This document shows, piece after piece, positions 47,860 to 57,454 of a stretch of 64,000 nt of DNA. The position numbers and the translations under genes are program-made. Position 1 is the first letter of the stretch. Every line of letters begins with the position of its first letter. Below the pieces are notes generated by a model. The model saw only the letters and a program-made list of their open reading frames with translations. It had not been told where the DNA came from and ran no database searches. Source of the DNA: Acinetobacter lwoffii (GTDB taxonomy: Bacteria > Pseudomonadota > Gammaproteobacteria > Pseudomonadales > Moraxellaceae); assembly GCF_019048525.1 (NCBI RefSeq), contig NZ_CP077370.1, forward strand, positions 57,297 through 121,296, read 5' to 3'.

Positions 47860-48075
47860 GGAGCACACCCAACCATAGGGTGATGCATCATATATATGAC
47901 TTGGTAATCCCATTTGTTGTGTAGGAAAGTTTTTTCTTAATGGGTCACCTTTTAACGGAAGTAGGTAAGAGGAAAGCTCTAAACCTTTACGGATCGCTTC
48001 AGCACTGTATTCAAAGGCAATTAATAGTTGACCTGTGATTGCTGTTGAGGAGACCAGTATACCCTAAAGCCAATA
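47860..48075 (-). pseudogene. HipA-like kinase N-terminal remnant
   Basis: The minus strand reads LIAFEYSAEAIRKGLELSSY, LLPLKGDPLRKNFP and GLPSHIYDASPYGW. The pattern F-Y-(A)-GLELS-LLPL...F...GLP-(F/Y)D-LPDGWG is that of the HipA N-subdomain-1. The kinase core and any hipB partner are missing. The fragment sits between the two copies of the 402-bp repeat. Confidence 0.6.
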
Positions 48076-48101
48076 TTCACCCCATCCATTGTAGTAAAAC
48101 C

Positions 48102-48503
48102 CCAACCTTGGCAAGAGTCACCAACATAAGATACACTAAATAACATAATTGGTATGTTAGTAAACTCTATATATAACAGTTATATAGAGTTTTTATTTTG
48201 TGTGGTGTAATTTAATGTAGGGTGGGGTAATTTGATTTTTGGTCACTAATTTATTGTGATAATCAACAATAATAACCAACATACATATGCTTAATCTAAA
48301 GGTATTTTACTGACTGGTATAATTTTATGATGAGAGGGGTGTTGCCTGGGGCTACGGTTTCTGTTTTGCTTTTTGACGTAACACGTACAAATATAAGCTT
48401 TCTACTTTTTCACGTGCCTAGGGTGTGGTACGCAAGAATCGCAATGATGATTTAACACTTGGATCTATGCAAAAACATCTAACTTCAATTTTACGACTTA
48501 AAC
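48102..48503 (+). repeat. 402-bp direct repeat, copy 2
   Basis: Same length as copy 1. It ends exactly where the IS3 element begins (48504). Confidence 0.9.
48352..48503 (-). pseudogene. VF530-type gene, second copy, broken
   Basis: The C-terminal two thirds of the VF530-type protein, truncated by the IS3 element at 48504. It also has TAG in place of the Trp codon of TPWAR (CCCTAGGCA on the minus strand). Confidence 0.8.
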
Positions 48504-48542
48504 TGAACCGTACCGGGTTTGTCGGAGACTTTTTTATTTAAG

Positions 48543-49444
48543 TTAGGCCACCTGACCTAACGGGTTAATCTTGTCATAGTACATTGCTTCAAACTCAAAA
48601 GGTGATACAACCCAGTGCACTGTGTACACGCTTTTTATTGAACCAATCTACCCAGTTTAGTGTTGCAAGTTGTACATCTGCTAAACCTTGCCAATCTGCT
48701 TTTAGATATTCAATCACCTCTGTTTTGTATAAGCCATTCACCGTTTCAGCCAAAGCATTATCGTATGAATCACCAGTCGTACCGACTGATGCTCGTAAAT
48801 TTGCTGCTTCTAAACGATTGGTATAGCGAATGGAAAGATATTGCACACCTCTGTCGGAATGATGAATCACATTCTTTGGCATGCCTCGATCGTGCAATGC
48901 ATTGCTCCAATGCATCGAGCACCATATCTGTATTCATTCGTGTAGATACTTTCCATCCAACTATTGCTCGTGAGAACACATCAATAACAAATGCGGTATA
49001 TACCCAGCCTGAATGAGTTTGAATATAGGTAAAGTCACCCACCCATAGTTGGTTTGGATGATCAGCATTAAAATTACGTTTCACTAAATCATCTGCCCGT
49101 TTTTGGTCATCTCGGTTACGGGTGGTTTGTTTATTCTTACCACGCCAAACACCTTGTATACCTAGCTTTTGCATCAATCGAGCAACAGTACAGCGTGCAA
49201 TAATATAGCCTTCACGTTTCAGTTTTTGCCAGACTTTACGTACACCATACCGACCTGAACTTTCCTTCCAAATTCGTTTAATCTCCTCAGCATGATGCAA
49301 GTCATGTAAATCTCGCTTTGCTCGATGTTCTGGATTTTCGCAGAGATCTAGAGTCCGGTAATAGGTTGAAGCTGCGATCGGTAAAATCCTACAAATCGCA
49401 TCAACACCATATAAGTCTTTATTGTTATGGATGAAATCCACCAT
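48543..49444 (-). pseudogene. IS3 OrfB, frameshifted
   Basis: The integrase core reads FIHNNKDLYGVDAICRILPI, WVGDFTYIQTHSGWVY (first D), then shifts frame near 48905 before IHHSDRGVQYLSIRY (second D) and AETVNGLYKTEVIE (E). A second shift follows HSALG near 48605. Each can be explained by one extra base. OrfB is therefore non-functional as written. Confidence 0.8.
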
Positions 49445-49761
49445 TATTTGTGTGGGCGGTCGAGCTCCGCCTGGGCGAGAAAAGCGGCTGCTTTACGTAG
49501 AATTTCATTGGCACGCTTTAATTCTTTAATTTCACGTTCCATTTGCTTCATTTTTTCTTGATCAGATATCTGTTGTACTTTAATAGGATTTTGCTGATCT
49601 AAATGCTTTTGATGCCAGGCACGAAGTGTTTCAGGAGTACAACCAATCTTAGGCGCAATTGCTGTGATTGCAGCCCAAGTAGAAGGATAATCTTTTTCAG
49701 ATTCAATCAATAATTGAACCGCTCTTTCTCTGATTTCAGGGGTATATTTTAATTTTGTCAT
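49444..49761 (-). CDS. IS3 OrfA
   Basis: Begins MTKLKYTPEIRERAVQLLIE at 49761 (the open frame extends to 49830). HTH region CTPETLRAWHQKH, then a leucine-zipper-like MKQMEREIKELKRANEILRK. It ends at the OrfB start by overlap. Intact, but its OrfB partner is not. Confidence 0.75.
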   Translation of the reverse strand: MTKLKYTPEIRERAVQLLIESEKDYPSTWAAITAIAPKIGCTPETLRAWHQKHLDQQNPIKVQQISDQEKMKQMEREIKELKRANEILRKAAAFLAQAELDRPHK

Positions 49762-49845
49762 CGGGACACTACGCTTCGCTACGTCTTGCGAAGCAATGCT
49801 TCTCATCTCAGAATATTGACTCTCCGACAAACCCGGTACGGTTCT

Positions 49846-49988
49846 CTTCTGATGATTCAGTGAAAAGGGTCATTTATTTAGCAACTTCAAATGCTGCTAA
49901 AAAATGGACCATGCCAATTCAAAATTGGCGTTTAGCAATGAATTGGTTTACGATTCAGTTCGATGATCGATTAAAAGATCATTTATAA
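49846..49988 (+). pseudogene. IS256-family transposase C-terminal remnant
   Basis: The frame reads SVKRVIYLATSNAAKKWTMP then IQNWRLAMNWFTIQFDDRLK and a stop at 49988, the closing residues of IS256-type transposases. It is cut at the left by the IS3 end. Confidence 0.7.
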
Positions 49989-49991
49989 AAA

Positions 49992-52697
49992 ATGAGACTC
50001 ACACAAAATAATTTACAGGCTCGTAGAAACATGAAAATACATTCTTTTGGTGAACACAATAACATTACTTTATCTAATAATTGTATTGAAGTTCGAGGTG
50101 CACGTGAGCATAACCTTAAGGATGTAGATGTTTCTATCCCAAGAAATGCACTTGTTGTTTTCTCAGGTGTATCGGGTTCAGGAAAATCATCACTTGCTTT
50201 TGGAACTATTTTTGCTGAAGCACAAAGAAGATATTTCGAATCTGTTGCACCTTATGCAAGACGCTTAATAGATCAGGCCGGAGTACCAGATGTTGATGCT
50301 ATTGATGGTCTACCACCAGCAGTAGCATTGCAACAACAACGTGGTGCAAGTAATACCCGTTCTTCTGTTGGAAGTGTAACAACTTTATCAAGTCTCGTGC
50401 GAATGATTTATTCGCGTGCTGGTGCATATCCTGCCGATCAGCCAATGTTATATGCCGAGGACTTTTCACCGAACACTCCTCAAGGTGCTTGTCCTACCTG
50501 TCATGGTTTAGGTCACATTTATGAAGTTACAGAATCGACAATGGTTCCTGACCCAACACTCAGTATTCGTGAGAGAGCTATCGCATCATGGCCACCTGCT
50601 TGGCACGGGCAAAACTTACGCGATATCCTAGTAACCCTAGGGTATGATGTTGATCGACCATGGAAAGATTTACCGCAATCGGATAGAGACTGGATTTTAT
50701 TTACTGAAGAAACCCCAACAGTTCCTGTCTATGCTGGTTTAAGCCCCGCTGAGACTCAATCTGCACTTAAACGTAAACTAGAACCCAGCTATATGGGCAC
50801 TTTCACTGGTGCTCGTCGCTATGTCCTTCATACTTTTGCTAATACGCAAAGCACGTTGATGAAAAAACGTGTTTCACGTTTTATGGAAGGAAAAATATGC
50901 CCTTCCTGTCATGGTAAACGCCTTAAACCAGAAGCCTTATCTATTACCTTTGCTGGAGTAGATATTGGTGAGTTTATGCAACTTTCTTTGGATAAGTTAA
51001 CTTGCCTGCTTGAGCCCATTGTTCTTGGCAATTTCGACGCTCATGATGCTGGAGAAAAGACTAATAATAAAGTAACCCAACTTGATAGATCTGAACGAGC
51101 AACAACAGGTAGAGCAGTGCATTCTGTATCTCCAGATGTAAGACGTACGTCAGCACTTTCAGATGAAAAGAAAATTGCTGCCCAGCGTTTAGCAAATGGT
51201 GTGGTGGGGCGTTTAAATCAATTACGCCAGTTAGGTCTTGGTTATCTAACATTAGATAGAGCCACACCGACTCTTTCAGCGGGAGAGTTACAACGTTTGC
51301 GTTTAGCAACACAATTAAGTTCTATGCTATTTGGTGTAGTTTATGTACTGGATGAACCGTCTGCTGGATTACATCCTTCAGATAGTCAGTCATTATATGA
51401 TTCTCTCGATAAATTAAGAGACGCTGGAAACTCCGTATTTGTTGTAGAGCATGATTTAGAGCTCATGCGTCGTGCTCAATGGTTAGTGGATGTTGGACCA
51501 GATGCAGGAGAGCAAGGTGGTAATATTTTATATAGTGGAGTACCTCAGGGTTTAAGTGAGATTTCAGCTTCACGTACTGCAAGTTATTTATTTAATAAAA
51601 TCCCAGTTACTCAAAGTTATGGACGTACACCCTCTGGTTGGCTTGAACTTAACAATATTTACCGACATAACCTGCATAATATTGATGCTCGTATACCTCT
51701 TGGTGTACTTACAGCAGTTACAGGTATTTCAGGTTCAGGTAAATCTAGTCTCGTTTCTCAAGCTTTACCCGAGTTAGTACTTTCATATTTAGGCAATGAA
51801 TCTGAAACTGAAAACAATAATGAAAATAATCCTTTAAATGAAGGAATGTTGGTTACCGAGGTTACACTGGGTTCTCTGGCTGGTGATGTGGAGGCTATAC
51901 AGCGTCTGGTACAGGTTGATCAAAAACCAATTGGCCGTACTCCACGTTCTAATCTGGCAACTTATACGGGTTTATTTGATCATGTTAGAAAGTTATTTGC
52001 TGGGACTCCTGAAGCTCGCCAAGCTCATTATGATGCTGGACGTTTTTCGTTTAATGTGGCTAAAGGGCGATGTGAAACTTGTGAAGGTGAAGGCTTTGTC
52101 AGTGTAGAGTTATTGTTTATGCCAAGTGTATATGCCCCTTGTCCGACATGTCATGGTGCTCGATATAATGATAACACTCTGAAAATTCGCTGGAATGGAC
52201 GTAATATTGCTGAAGTATTAGGAATGACCGTCAATGAAGCACGTGATTTTTTTGATGGAGAGGTCTCGATTGCTCGTTCACTACAATTATTAAAGGAAAT
52301 TGGCCTTGGTTATTTACGTTTAGGGCAACCAGCGACTGAACTATCTGGTGGAGAAGCGCAACGTATTAAATTGGCGACCGAGCTGCAACGCAATCAGCGT
52401 GGAAATACACTGTATATACTTGATGAGCCAACTACAGGTTTGCATCCATCAGATGTAGATCGATTGTTAGTTCAATTGCAGCGATTAGTCGATGCGGGTA
52501 ATACCGTGGTTATGATTGAGCATGATATGCGTGCCGTTGCACAAGCAGATTGGGTGATTGATGTGGGACCAGGTGCTGGAAATGCTGGTGGGAATATTGT
52601 TGTGGCAGGAACACCAAAACAAATAACAGAAAATCAAGATAGCCGTACTGCTCCATATTTAGTTAATGAGTTAGTGAGTCGTGATACTAAACGTTGA
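49992..52697 (+). CDS. Class II UvrA (UvrA2-like) ABC ATPase
   Basis: 901 residues; the ATG at 50031 (888 residues) is an equally good start. Two ABC modules: Walker A GVSGSGKSSLAFG and GISGSGKSSLVSQ, signatures LSAGELQRLRLAT and LSGGEAQRIKLAT, with zinc-finger cysteines in CPTCHGLG, CPSCHGKRLKP and CETCEGEG...CPTCHGARY. The UvrB-binding segment of true UvrA, between the first ATPase half and FSPNTPQGACPTC, is missing: MIYSRAGAYPADQP runs directly into it. That defines class II UvrA. It binds damaged or drug-bound DNA but cannot recruit UvrB in the usual way; relatives are linked to tolerance of DNA-damaging drugs. Confidence 0.85.
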   Translation: MRLTQNNLQARRNMKIHSFGEHNNITLSNNCIEVRGAREHNLKDVDVSIPRNALVVFSGVSGSGKSSLAFGTIFAEAQRRYFESVAPYARRLIDQAGVPDVDAIDGLPPAVALQQQRGASNTRSSVGSVTTLSSLVRMIYSRAGAYPADQPMLYAEDFSPNTPQGACPTCHGLGHIYEVTESTMVPDPTLSIRERAIASWPPAWHGQNLRDILVTLGYDVDRPWKDLPQSDRDWILFTEETPTVPVYAGLSPAETQSALKRKLEPSYMGTFTGARRYVLHTFANTQSTLMKKRVSRFMEGKICPSCHGKRLKPEALSITFAGVDIGEFMQLSLDKLTCLLEPIVLGNFDAHDAGEKTNNKVTQLDRSERATTGRAVHSVSPDVRRTSALSDEKKIAAQRLANGVVGRLNQLRQLGLGYLTLDRATPTLSAGELQRLRLATQLSSMLFGVVYVLDEPSAGLHPSDSQSLYDSLDKLRDAGNSVFVVEHDLELMRRAQWLVDVGPDAGEQGGNILYSGVPQGLSEISASRTASYLFNKIPVTQSYGRTPSGWLELNNIYRHNLHNIDARIPLGVLTAVTGISGSGKSSLVSQALPELVLSYLGNESETENNNENNPLNEGMLVTEVTLGSLAGDVEAIQRLVQVDQKPIGRTPRSNLATYTGLFDHVRKLFAGTPEARQAHYDAGRFSFNVAKGRCETCEGEGFVSVELLFMPSVYAPCPTCHGARYNDNTLKIRWNGRNIAEVLGMTVNEARDFFDGEVSIARSLQLLKEIGLGYLRLGQPATELSGGEAQRIKLATELQRNQRGNTLYILDEPTTGLHPSDVDRLLVQLQRLVDAGNTVVMIEHDMRAVAQADWVIDVGPGAGNAGGNIVVAGTPKQITENQDSRTAPYLVNELVSRDTKR

Positions 52698-52807
52698 TAT
52701 TGCGAGTGGGTAGAATAAAACCTTAAATTAAAAGCCTGTAAAATCAATCAGATATTTTTTGTTTTAGGTGGTGTGTGAGCATGAAATCTAAAAGTTTTTT
52801 CAACTAA

Positions 52808-53852
52808 GGGCTTTGTTGCACAAACCTATCTGTAAAGGCTTTTTCAGCGATATAATTTTCAAATGAAGAAGCCTACACACAAAATCTACCGCACAACCAA
52901 TTGGCCCGCATATAACCGAGCACTCATGAGTCGCGGAAATATTGCCATTTGGTTTGATCCTGCTACGCAATGGTATGCGCCATCAAAAGGCAAACAAGGG
53001 CGAAATCAAACCTACTCCGACGCAGCCATCCAATGCGGCTTAATGATTAAATCCTTATTCCGTCTGTCTTTACGTATGGTTACTGGCTTTGTGCAAAGTC
53101 TGATTAAACTTTGCGGCTGAGCAGCCCCGAATATCAGTGATATTCGTACAGTACGCTTTGTAGAAGACAAAAGCATATTGATATTGTAATCAGCTACCAA
53201 AAAAGTAGAGATGGGCTGCATCTACTCATGGACTCTACAGGCATGAAGTTTCTAGGTGAGGGCGAATGGAAACGCAAGAAACATGGACCTGAATATCGTC
53301 GCCAATGGCGTAAACTTCATATTGGTATAGATGCTAAAACCCTACAAATACGAGCAGTTCAGCTTACAACCAATAATGTCAGTGATTCACAGGTGCTTGG
53401 TGATTTACTTAATCAGATTCCACAAGATGAGCAGATTGACTCTGTTTATACCGATGGAGCTTATGACACCAAGCAATGCCGTCAGGTCATTGCAGATCGG
53501 CAAGCGCATGCGGTGATTCCACCTAGAAAAAATGCGAAACCATGGAAAGATACAAAGAGTAGCTCGCTAGAACGAAATGAATTACTTCGAACAGTTAAAC
53601 GTTTAGGCAGGACATTATGGAAAAAATGGTCAGGCTATCATCGGCGAAGTTGGTTGAAACTAAGATGCACTGCATTAAATTATTAGGAGATAAACTCAGC
53701 GCAAGGAGTTTTGATAGCCAAGTGAATGAAATTCATGCACGTGTAGCAGTCCTCAACAGATTTACGGAATCAGGTCGACCACTTACCCAAGTTACGTCTT
53801 AAATTTGGCTCAATTAGGGGCGCTTTGCATTTCAAATCTTTGTGCAACAAAG
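52808..53852 (+). mobile_element. IS5-family element, decayed
   Basis: Ends GGGCTTTGTTGCACAAAC and its complement TTTGTGCAACAAAGCCC. About 1.05 kb with a single broken transposase. The most complete copy of the family whose scars lie at 860-990, 8935-9046, 33410-33873 and 43085-43106. Confidence 0.85.
52863..53802 (+). pseudogene. IS5-family transposase, multiple frameshifts
   Basis: N-terminal frame KIYRTTNWPAYNRALMSRGN to TGFVQSLIKLCG (52863-53120), then a disrupted section, then MDSTGMKFLGEGEWKRKKHG (first D) to YTDGAYDTKQCRQVI (second D) and, after another shift, KLLGDKLSARSFDSQVNEIH. At least three lesions. Inactive. Confidence 0.85.
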
Positions 53853-54115
53853 CCCTTTGAAAGCGTAAAACTTTCATTGAGAACAATAATGGGTATAGAC
53901 AGGGACAGTACGAGTTGAGGTGAAACAATAATATTAGTTGTTTTTTAGTTGAACCTTTTTTTGTCAATCGAATTGTTTTTAGTTCAAACATGATGAAGTT
54001 TATGAATTAAAATTTAATTCAACATATCATATTTATCTAAATAAAGGATAGTACTTTAACTTATTGAAATCAGGTAAGTGTAAGGGATATATGAAGTTAT
54101 TGTTTGGTATACTTC
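53853..54115. other. Intergenic stretch left of the pdif chain
   Basis: About 260 AT-rich bases with no supported gene; it separates the IS5 element from the first pdif site. Confidence 0.4.
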
Positions 54116-54143
54116 GCTTAACATAATCAATATTATACGAAAT
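54116..54143 (+). other. pdif site 1 (XerD/XerC order)
   Basis: XerD arm GCTTAACATAA, spacer TCAATA, XerC arm TTATACGAAAT. Only small differences from the Acinetobacter pdif consensus. A substrate for chromosomal XerC/XerD. It opens module 1. Confidence 0.8.
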
Positions 54144-54146
54144 CAG

Positions 54147-55627
54147 TGTTAGAACCCATTTAAAGTGTCTATATTCTCACCAATAAAAATGTCTGGTTTA
54201 TGATGGTTTTCACCATCATGGACTGGATATGAAATATAGATGCTGATCACTATGTCTGACAAAGAAATTCAACGTCTTGCAGTTCTGCAAGACGTTCGAG
54301 ATCATCGTATTACACAAGTCCGTGCTGCTGAAATCCTTAATCTTTCAACCCGTCAAATTACCCGGTTATTACAGAAGCTCAATCAAGATGGTGTTTCAAG
54401 TATGTCGCATGCCAGTCGTGGTCAACCGGGCCATCATCGCCATGACGATTTATTAAAATCAAAATTTCTTTCCATTATTTCTGAACATCTGCTGGGATTT
54501 GGACCTGCCTTGGCCCATGAGAAGCTCAGCAGCATGTTTGACCTGAATATCCCGGTAGAAACGCTTCGGCGCTGGATGACTGCAAATGACCTCTGGATTC
54601 CACGATCCAAGCGCCTTAAACGTCCATATCAGCCACGTTATAACCGGGATTGCTTCGGTGAGCTGATCCAGATCGATGGCTCATATCATGACTGGTTCGA
54701 AGGACGCGCTGCTAAGTGCTGCTTGCTGGTTTATATCGATGATGCCACTGGAAAGCTGTTGCATCTGCGCTTCTGTGAGGCGGAAACGACCTTCGACTAT
54801 ATGCTTTCAACCCGAGCCTACATTGAACAATACGGTAAGCCTCTGGCCTTTTATAGCGATAAACATTCGGTCTTCCGAGTGAACCAGAAATCGAGCCAGG
54901 ACAGCAAAATCACGCAATTTGGCCGGATTCTGAATGAGTTAAAGATTGATATTATCTTTGCCAACTCACCACAGGCTAAAGGTCGCGTAGAACGCGCGAA
55001 TAGAACCCTTCAAGACCGTTTGATCAAGGAGATGCGTCTGGAAGGCATCAGTTCAATTGCCAAAGCCAATGCCTGGCTACCCTGCTTTATTGAGCAGTTC
55101 AACCAGAAGTTTGCCAAGTGTGCGCGAAATTCAAAGAACTTACATCGTCCTCTAACTGAATCTGATGCTGAGCTGGAGGATATATTCACCTGGCAGGAAC
55201 CGCGTAAGGTCACGAAGAACCTCACCATCACGTATGACAAGTGTATTTATCTGCTTGAACCGACAGAGCTAAATCATAAGCTTGTTGAGCAATACATTTC
55301 ATTTCTGGAGTACCCGGATGGCACTGTGGCGATCATGCATGAAGGACGGAAGATCAACTATAGCGTCTTCAATAAACTGGCTGGACTACAGCAGAATGAA
55401 GTGGTTGAGAATAAAAAATTAGGCTCGATTCTGGCGCATATTCAACAGCAACATGAAGAATTGGAAAAAAAAATAAACGTTCCCGGGCCAAGAAAAGTAT
55501 GCCGAGTCGTAAAGCTCAGAAAGCTGTTATTGAACAAAGAAATTTAAATCCTGTGCTTGACTCTTGCAGTTAAAAACAGGAGATTTTAAATGGTTTATCG
55601 CATAGACACTTTAAATGGGTTCTAACA
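54147..55627 (+). mobile_element. IS1202-like element, copy 1
   Basis: About 1.48 kb with matching ends TGTTAGAACCCATTTAAAGT on both sides (type A ends). It starts 3-5 bases after the XerC arm of pdif site 1. No target duplication is seen, unlike copy 2, so one flank has been exchanged. Confidence 0.8.
54240..55547 (+). CDS. IS1202-like DDE transposase, copy 1 (altered C-terminus)
   Basis: 435 residues. HTH part RVTQVRAAEILNLSTRQITR-like (residues about 20-45), integrase core with D in GELIQIDGSYHDW, D in AFYSDKHSVF and E in QAKGRVERANRTLQDRL. Compared with copies 2 and 3 the last about 30 residues differ because of an extra A in the run at about 55470, so the tail ends KVCRVVKLRKLLLNKEI. 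The catalytic domain is intact; effect of the altered tail unknown. Confidence 0.85.
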   Translation: MLITMSDKEIQRLAVLQDVRDHRITQVRAAEILNLSTRQITRLLQKLNQDGVSSMSHASRGQPGHHRHDDLLKSKFLSIISEHLLGFGPALAHEKLSSMFDLNIPVETLRRWMTANDLWIPRSKRLKRPYQPRYNRDCFGELIQIDGSYHDWFEGRAAKCCLLVYIDDATGKLLHLRFCEAETTFDYMLSTRAYIEQYGKPLAFYSDKHSVFRVNQKSSQDSKITQFGRILNELKIDIIFANSPQAKGRVERANRTLQDRLIKEMRLEGISSIAKANAWLPCFIEQFNQKFAKCARNSKNLHRPLTESDAELEDIFTWQEPRKVTKNLTITYDKCIYLLEPTELNHKLVEQYISFLEYPDGTVAIMHEGRKINYSVFNKLAGLQQNEVVENKKLGSILAHIQQQHEELEKKINVPGPRKVCRVVKLRKLLLNKEI

Positions 55628-55654
55628 TAATGGATGTTCGTATAGATTAATTGC

Positions 55655-55680
55655 ATATTGTATTCGATCAAATACAATAT
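55655..55680. promoter_or_regulatory. Operator of TA module 1
   Basis: ATATTGTATT and AATACAATAT form a perfect 10-bp inverted repeat around CGATCA, 23 bases before the toxin start. Likely binding site of the antitoxin HTH. Confidence 0.75.
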
Positions 55681-55702
55681 AGTGAGAAGATAAGGAATCC
55701 TC

Positions 55703-56000
55703 ATGCTTGAAATTATACGTCTTCCAGAATTTGATGAATGGTTGGATGGCATTAAAGACAATATGACTCGTATTCGCTTGAATCGTGGATTGGATAAGGT
55801 TCAACGTGGAAATTGGGGGAGACATCAAACCTCTCCAAGATGGCGTTTGGGAAATGAGAGAATTCTTCGGTTCTGGGTGGAGGATGTATTACATTCAACA
55901 TGGTGACGTAGTGATTGTAATGCTTGGTGGAGGAGATAAATCAACTCAGCAACAAGACATCGATCGTGCAGTCAAACTATCGAAAACATTGGAGGATTAA
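55703..56000 (+). pseudogene. HigB/HI1419-type toxin, frameshifted
   Basis: Starts MLEIIRLPEFDEWLDGIKDN behind AAGGA. After GNWG the frame is lost at GGGGG (about 55815); removing one G restores GDIKPLQDGVWEMREFFGSG, WRMYYIQHGDVVIVMLGGGD and an end at 56000, i.e. a 98-residue addiction-module killer of the RelE/ParE superfamily (Gp49-like). The key basic and aromatic residues are in the second part, so the truncated 67-residue product should be inactive. Toxin-first order, with the antitoxin 1 base after the stop. Confidence 0.85.
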
Positions 56001-56001
56001 A

Positions 56002-56292
56002 ATGGTTAGAGTCGCTGATTTACCAAGTTTTGATATGGCTGAGTCACTCAAAACTGAAGAAGATATTGTGATGTATCTCAACATGGTTCTTGAAGAGAAT
56101 GATCCAGCTGAATTAGCTCATGCTCTTGGTGTTATTGCTAAAGCTCGTGGCATGACTCAAATCGCTAAAGAAGCAGGAATTGGGCGTGAGGCACTCTACA
56201 AAGCCCTACGTCATGATTCAGCACCACGTTTTGATACGATTAATCGTGTAGTGAATGCTTTAGGCTTAAAACTCAAAGTACAACACGCCTAA
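56002..56292 (+). CDS. HigA/HI1420-type antitoxin
   Basis: 96 residues from the ATG at 56002, which has GGAGG ten bases upstream. IAKARGMTQIAKEAGIGREA then LYKALRHDSAPRFDTINRVV is an XRE-type helix-turn-helix (about 48-85). The family neutralises the adjacent killer and represses the operon through the palindrome at 55655-55680. Intact, and followed by a strong terminator. Confidence 0.88.
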   Translation: MVRVADLPSFDMAESLKTEEDIVMYLNMVLEENDPAELAHALGVIAKARGMTQIAKEAGIGREALYKALRHDSAPRFDTINRVVNALGLKLKVQHA

Positions 56293-56310
56293 GACTTTAA
56301 AAAATATAGT

Positions 56311-56339
56311 AAAAATGGGAGCTAAAGGCTCCCATTTTT
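56311..56339. terminator. Terminator of TA module 1
   Basis: AAAAATGGGAG, loop CTAAAGG, CTCCCATTTTT. Symmetric A and T tails suit both strands. Confidence 0.85.
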
Positions 56340-56340
56340 A

Positions 56341-56368
56341 GATTCGTATAACGTGTATTATGTTAATT
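56341..56368 (+). other. pdif site 2 (XerC/XerD order)
   Basis: XerC arm GATTCGTATAA, spacer CGTGTA, XerD arm TTATGTTAATT. Inverse orientation to sites 1 and 3. Closes module 1 and opens module 2. Confidence 0.82.
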
Positions 56369-56402
56369 TTAGAGAAACTCATAAATGAATATAATAATTT
56401 GA

Positions 56403-56720
56403 TTAAAATCCATTCTCTAAAATTCGGATATCAACACCAAGAACATCATCTTTTATCTTAAAGTGATGTTCTTGCATATGTACGGTTGCAAGGTGGGAAT
56501 CTAAATGCTTGATACTTTTCCATTTTTCCAACATAACGACTGTATTTTTCAATGGCGCCTGATAAGACGCATGACTCTCATGATTAATAAGTAATTCGTA
56601 ACCAAAACAACCATCTTCTTCAAGCACTGTTGGTGTGATCTCCTTGAATGAATTGATTACATGTTGCAGATGCTCTGAACCGGGTTCTATTTTAATTTCA
56701 GCAATAATTGTTAACATCAT
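56403..56720 (-). CDS. YgiN-like quinol monooxygenase (ABM domain)
   Basis: 105 residues of the antibiotic-biosynthesis-monooxygenase fold: ITIIAEIKIEPG-like N-terminus, EEDGCFGYELLINHE in the middle and MLEKWKSIKHLDSHLATVHM with the family's conserved W and H residues. It follows the mdaB-like gene by 6 bases in the same direction, as ygiN follows mdaB in E. coli, where the two enzymes are proposed to cycle quinones. The same pairing is inferred here. Confidence 0.8.
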   Translation of the reverse strand: MMLTIIAEIKIEPGSEHLQHVINSFKEITPTVLEEDGCFGYELLINHESHASYQAPLKNTVVMLEKWKSIKHLDSHLATVHMQEHHFKIKDDVLGVDIRILENGF

Positions 56721-56726
56721 TTACCT

Positions 56727-57326
56727 CTATATCACTGATGCAGGAAAATTACGGATCAAATGTTGGCGATAGTCATCTTTTATTTGTGGTACGTTTGGTG
56801 CTTTGATGACGTCATGAGCAATAAATGTTGACATGCTTTGCATACCAAGAAACTCATTGGCTTTTCGAAAAGGCAAATAAACCCCATCTACACCTCTCCC
56901 CTCAAAAAATTGTTTTGGATCAGTGAATGCTTCAGCAGGTGCATTCCAAGTTAATGACAGCATAAATTTTTTGCCATGCATTAAACCTCCCGAACCATAT
57001 TTTTTAGAAGTATCCGAACGTGAACGACCATCATTTGCGTATATATGACCATGACCTTCAGTAAATACATCATCAATATATTTTTTTACTGTCCATGGTG
57101 CACCCATCCACCAGCCTGGCATTTGATAAATAATAGCATCAGCCCAAAGATATTTTTTTACCTCCTCTTTTGGATCAAAAGCACTATCAGCACGCGTAAC
57201 TTTAACTTTATGACCTAATTCGGTTAATACTTCTTCTGCTAAAATTGTCAAGGTATCATTCAATTCACCATTAGAATGGGCAAAAGTTTTAGCACCATTG
57301 ATAATTAAAATATTATTCATCTTCAT
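56727..57326 (-). CDS. MdaB-like NADPH:quinone reductase
   Basis: 199 residues, flavodoxin-like fold 2. ILIINGAKTFAHSNGELNDT at the N-terminus, IIYQMPGWWMGAPWTVKKYI around residues 75-95 and KYGSGGLMHGKKFMLSLTWN later are MdaB signatures (FAD site). It performs two-electron reduction of quinones, lowering oxidative stress. An IS5 element lies 129 bases upstream, between it and the divergent LysR gene that presumably controlled it. Confidence 0.87.
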   Translation of the reverse strand: MKMNNILIINGAKTFAHSNGELNDTLTILAEEVLTELGHKVKVTRADSAFDPKEEVKKYLWADAIIYQMPGWWMGAPWTVKKYIDDVFTEGHGHIYANDGRSRSDTSKKYGSGGLMHGKKFMLSLTWNAPAEAFTDPKQFFEGRGVDGVYLPFRKANEFLGMQSMSTFIAHDVIKAPNVPQIKDDYRQHLIRNFPASVI

Positions 57327-57454
57327 CCCAAATTAAATAGAGAAGTACAATATAAATTTAAGATCCATCAACATAAATGCAATTATTAACAAAACATTAT
57401 TGATTAATTGTTAATAATTAAAATTGATATATAATTAAAAATTATTTTTTATTA

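Larger units (their letters stand above)
48504..49845 (-). mobile_element. IS3-family element (second type), decayed
   Basis: About 1.34 kb between inverted ends GAACCGTACCGGGTTTGTCG and its complement at 49822-49844 (TCTCCGACAAACCCGGTACG). No target duplication: the left flank is VF530 sequence, the right flank an IS256 remnant, so recombination followed insertion. Confidence 0.85.

Noticed and set aside
51556..52107. Two leucine-rich plus-strand frames inside the UvrA2-like gene
   Set aside because: Out-of-frame readings of the ATPase; composition (L, V, Y repeats) is an artefact.
55627..55650. TAATGGATGTTCGTATAG right of IS1202-like copy 1 as a broken pdif partner
   Set aside because: The arm does not align with the XerC consensus in either orientation and no target duplication matches pdif site 1.
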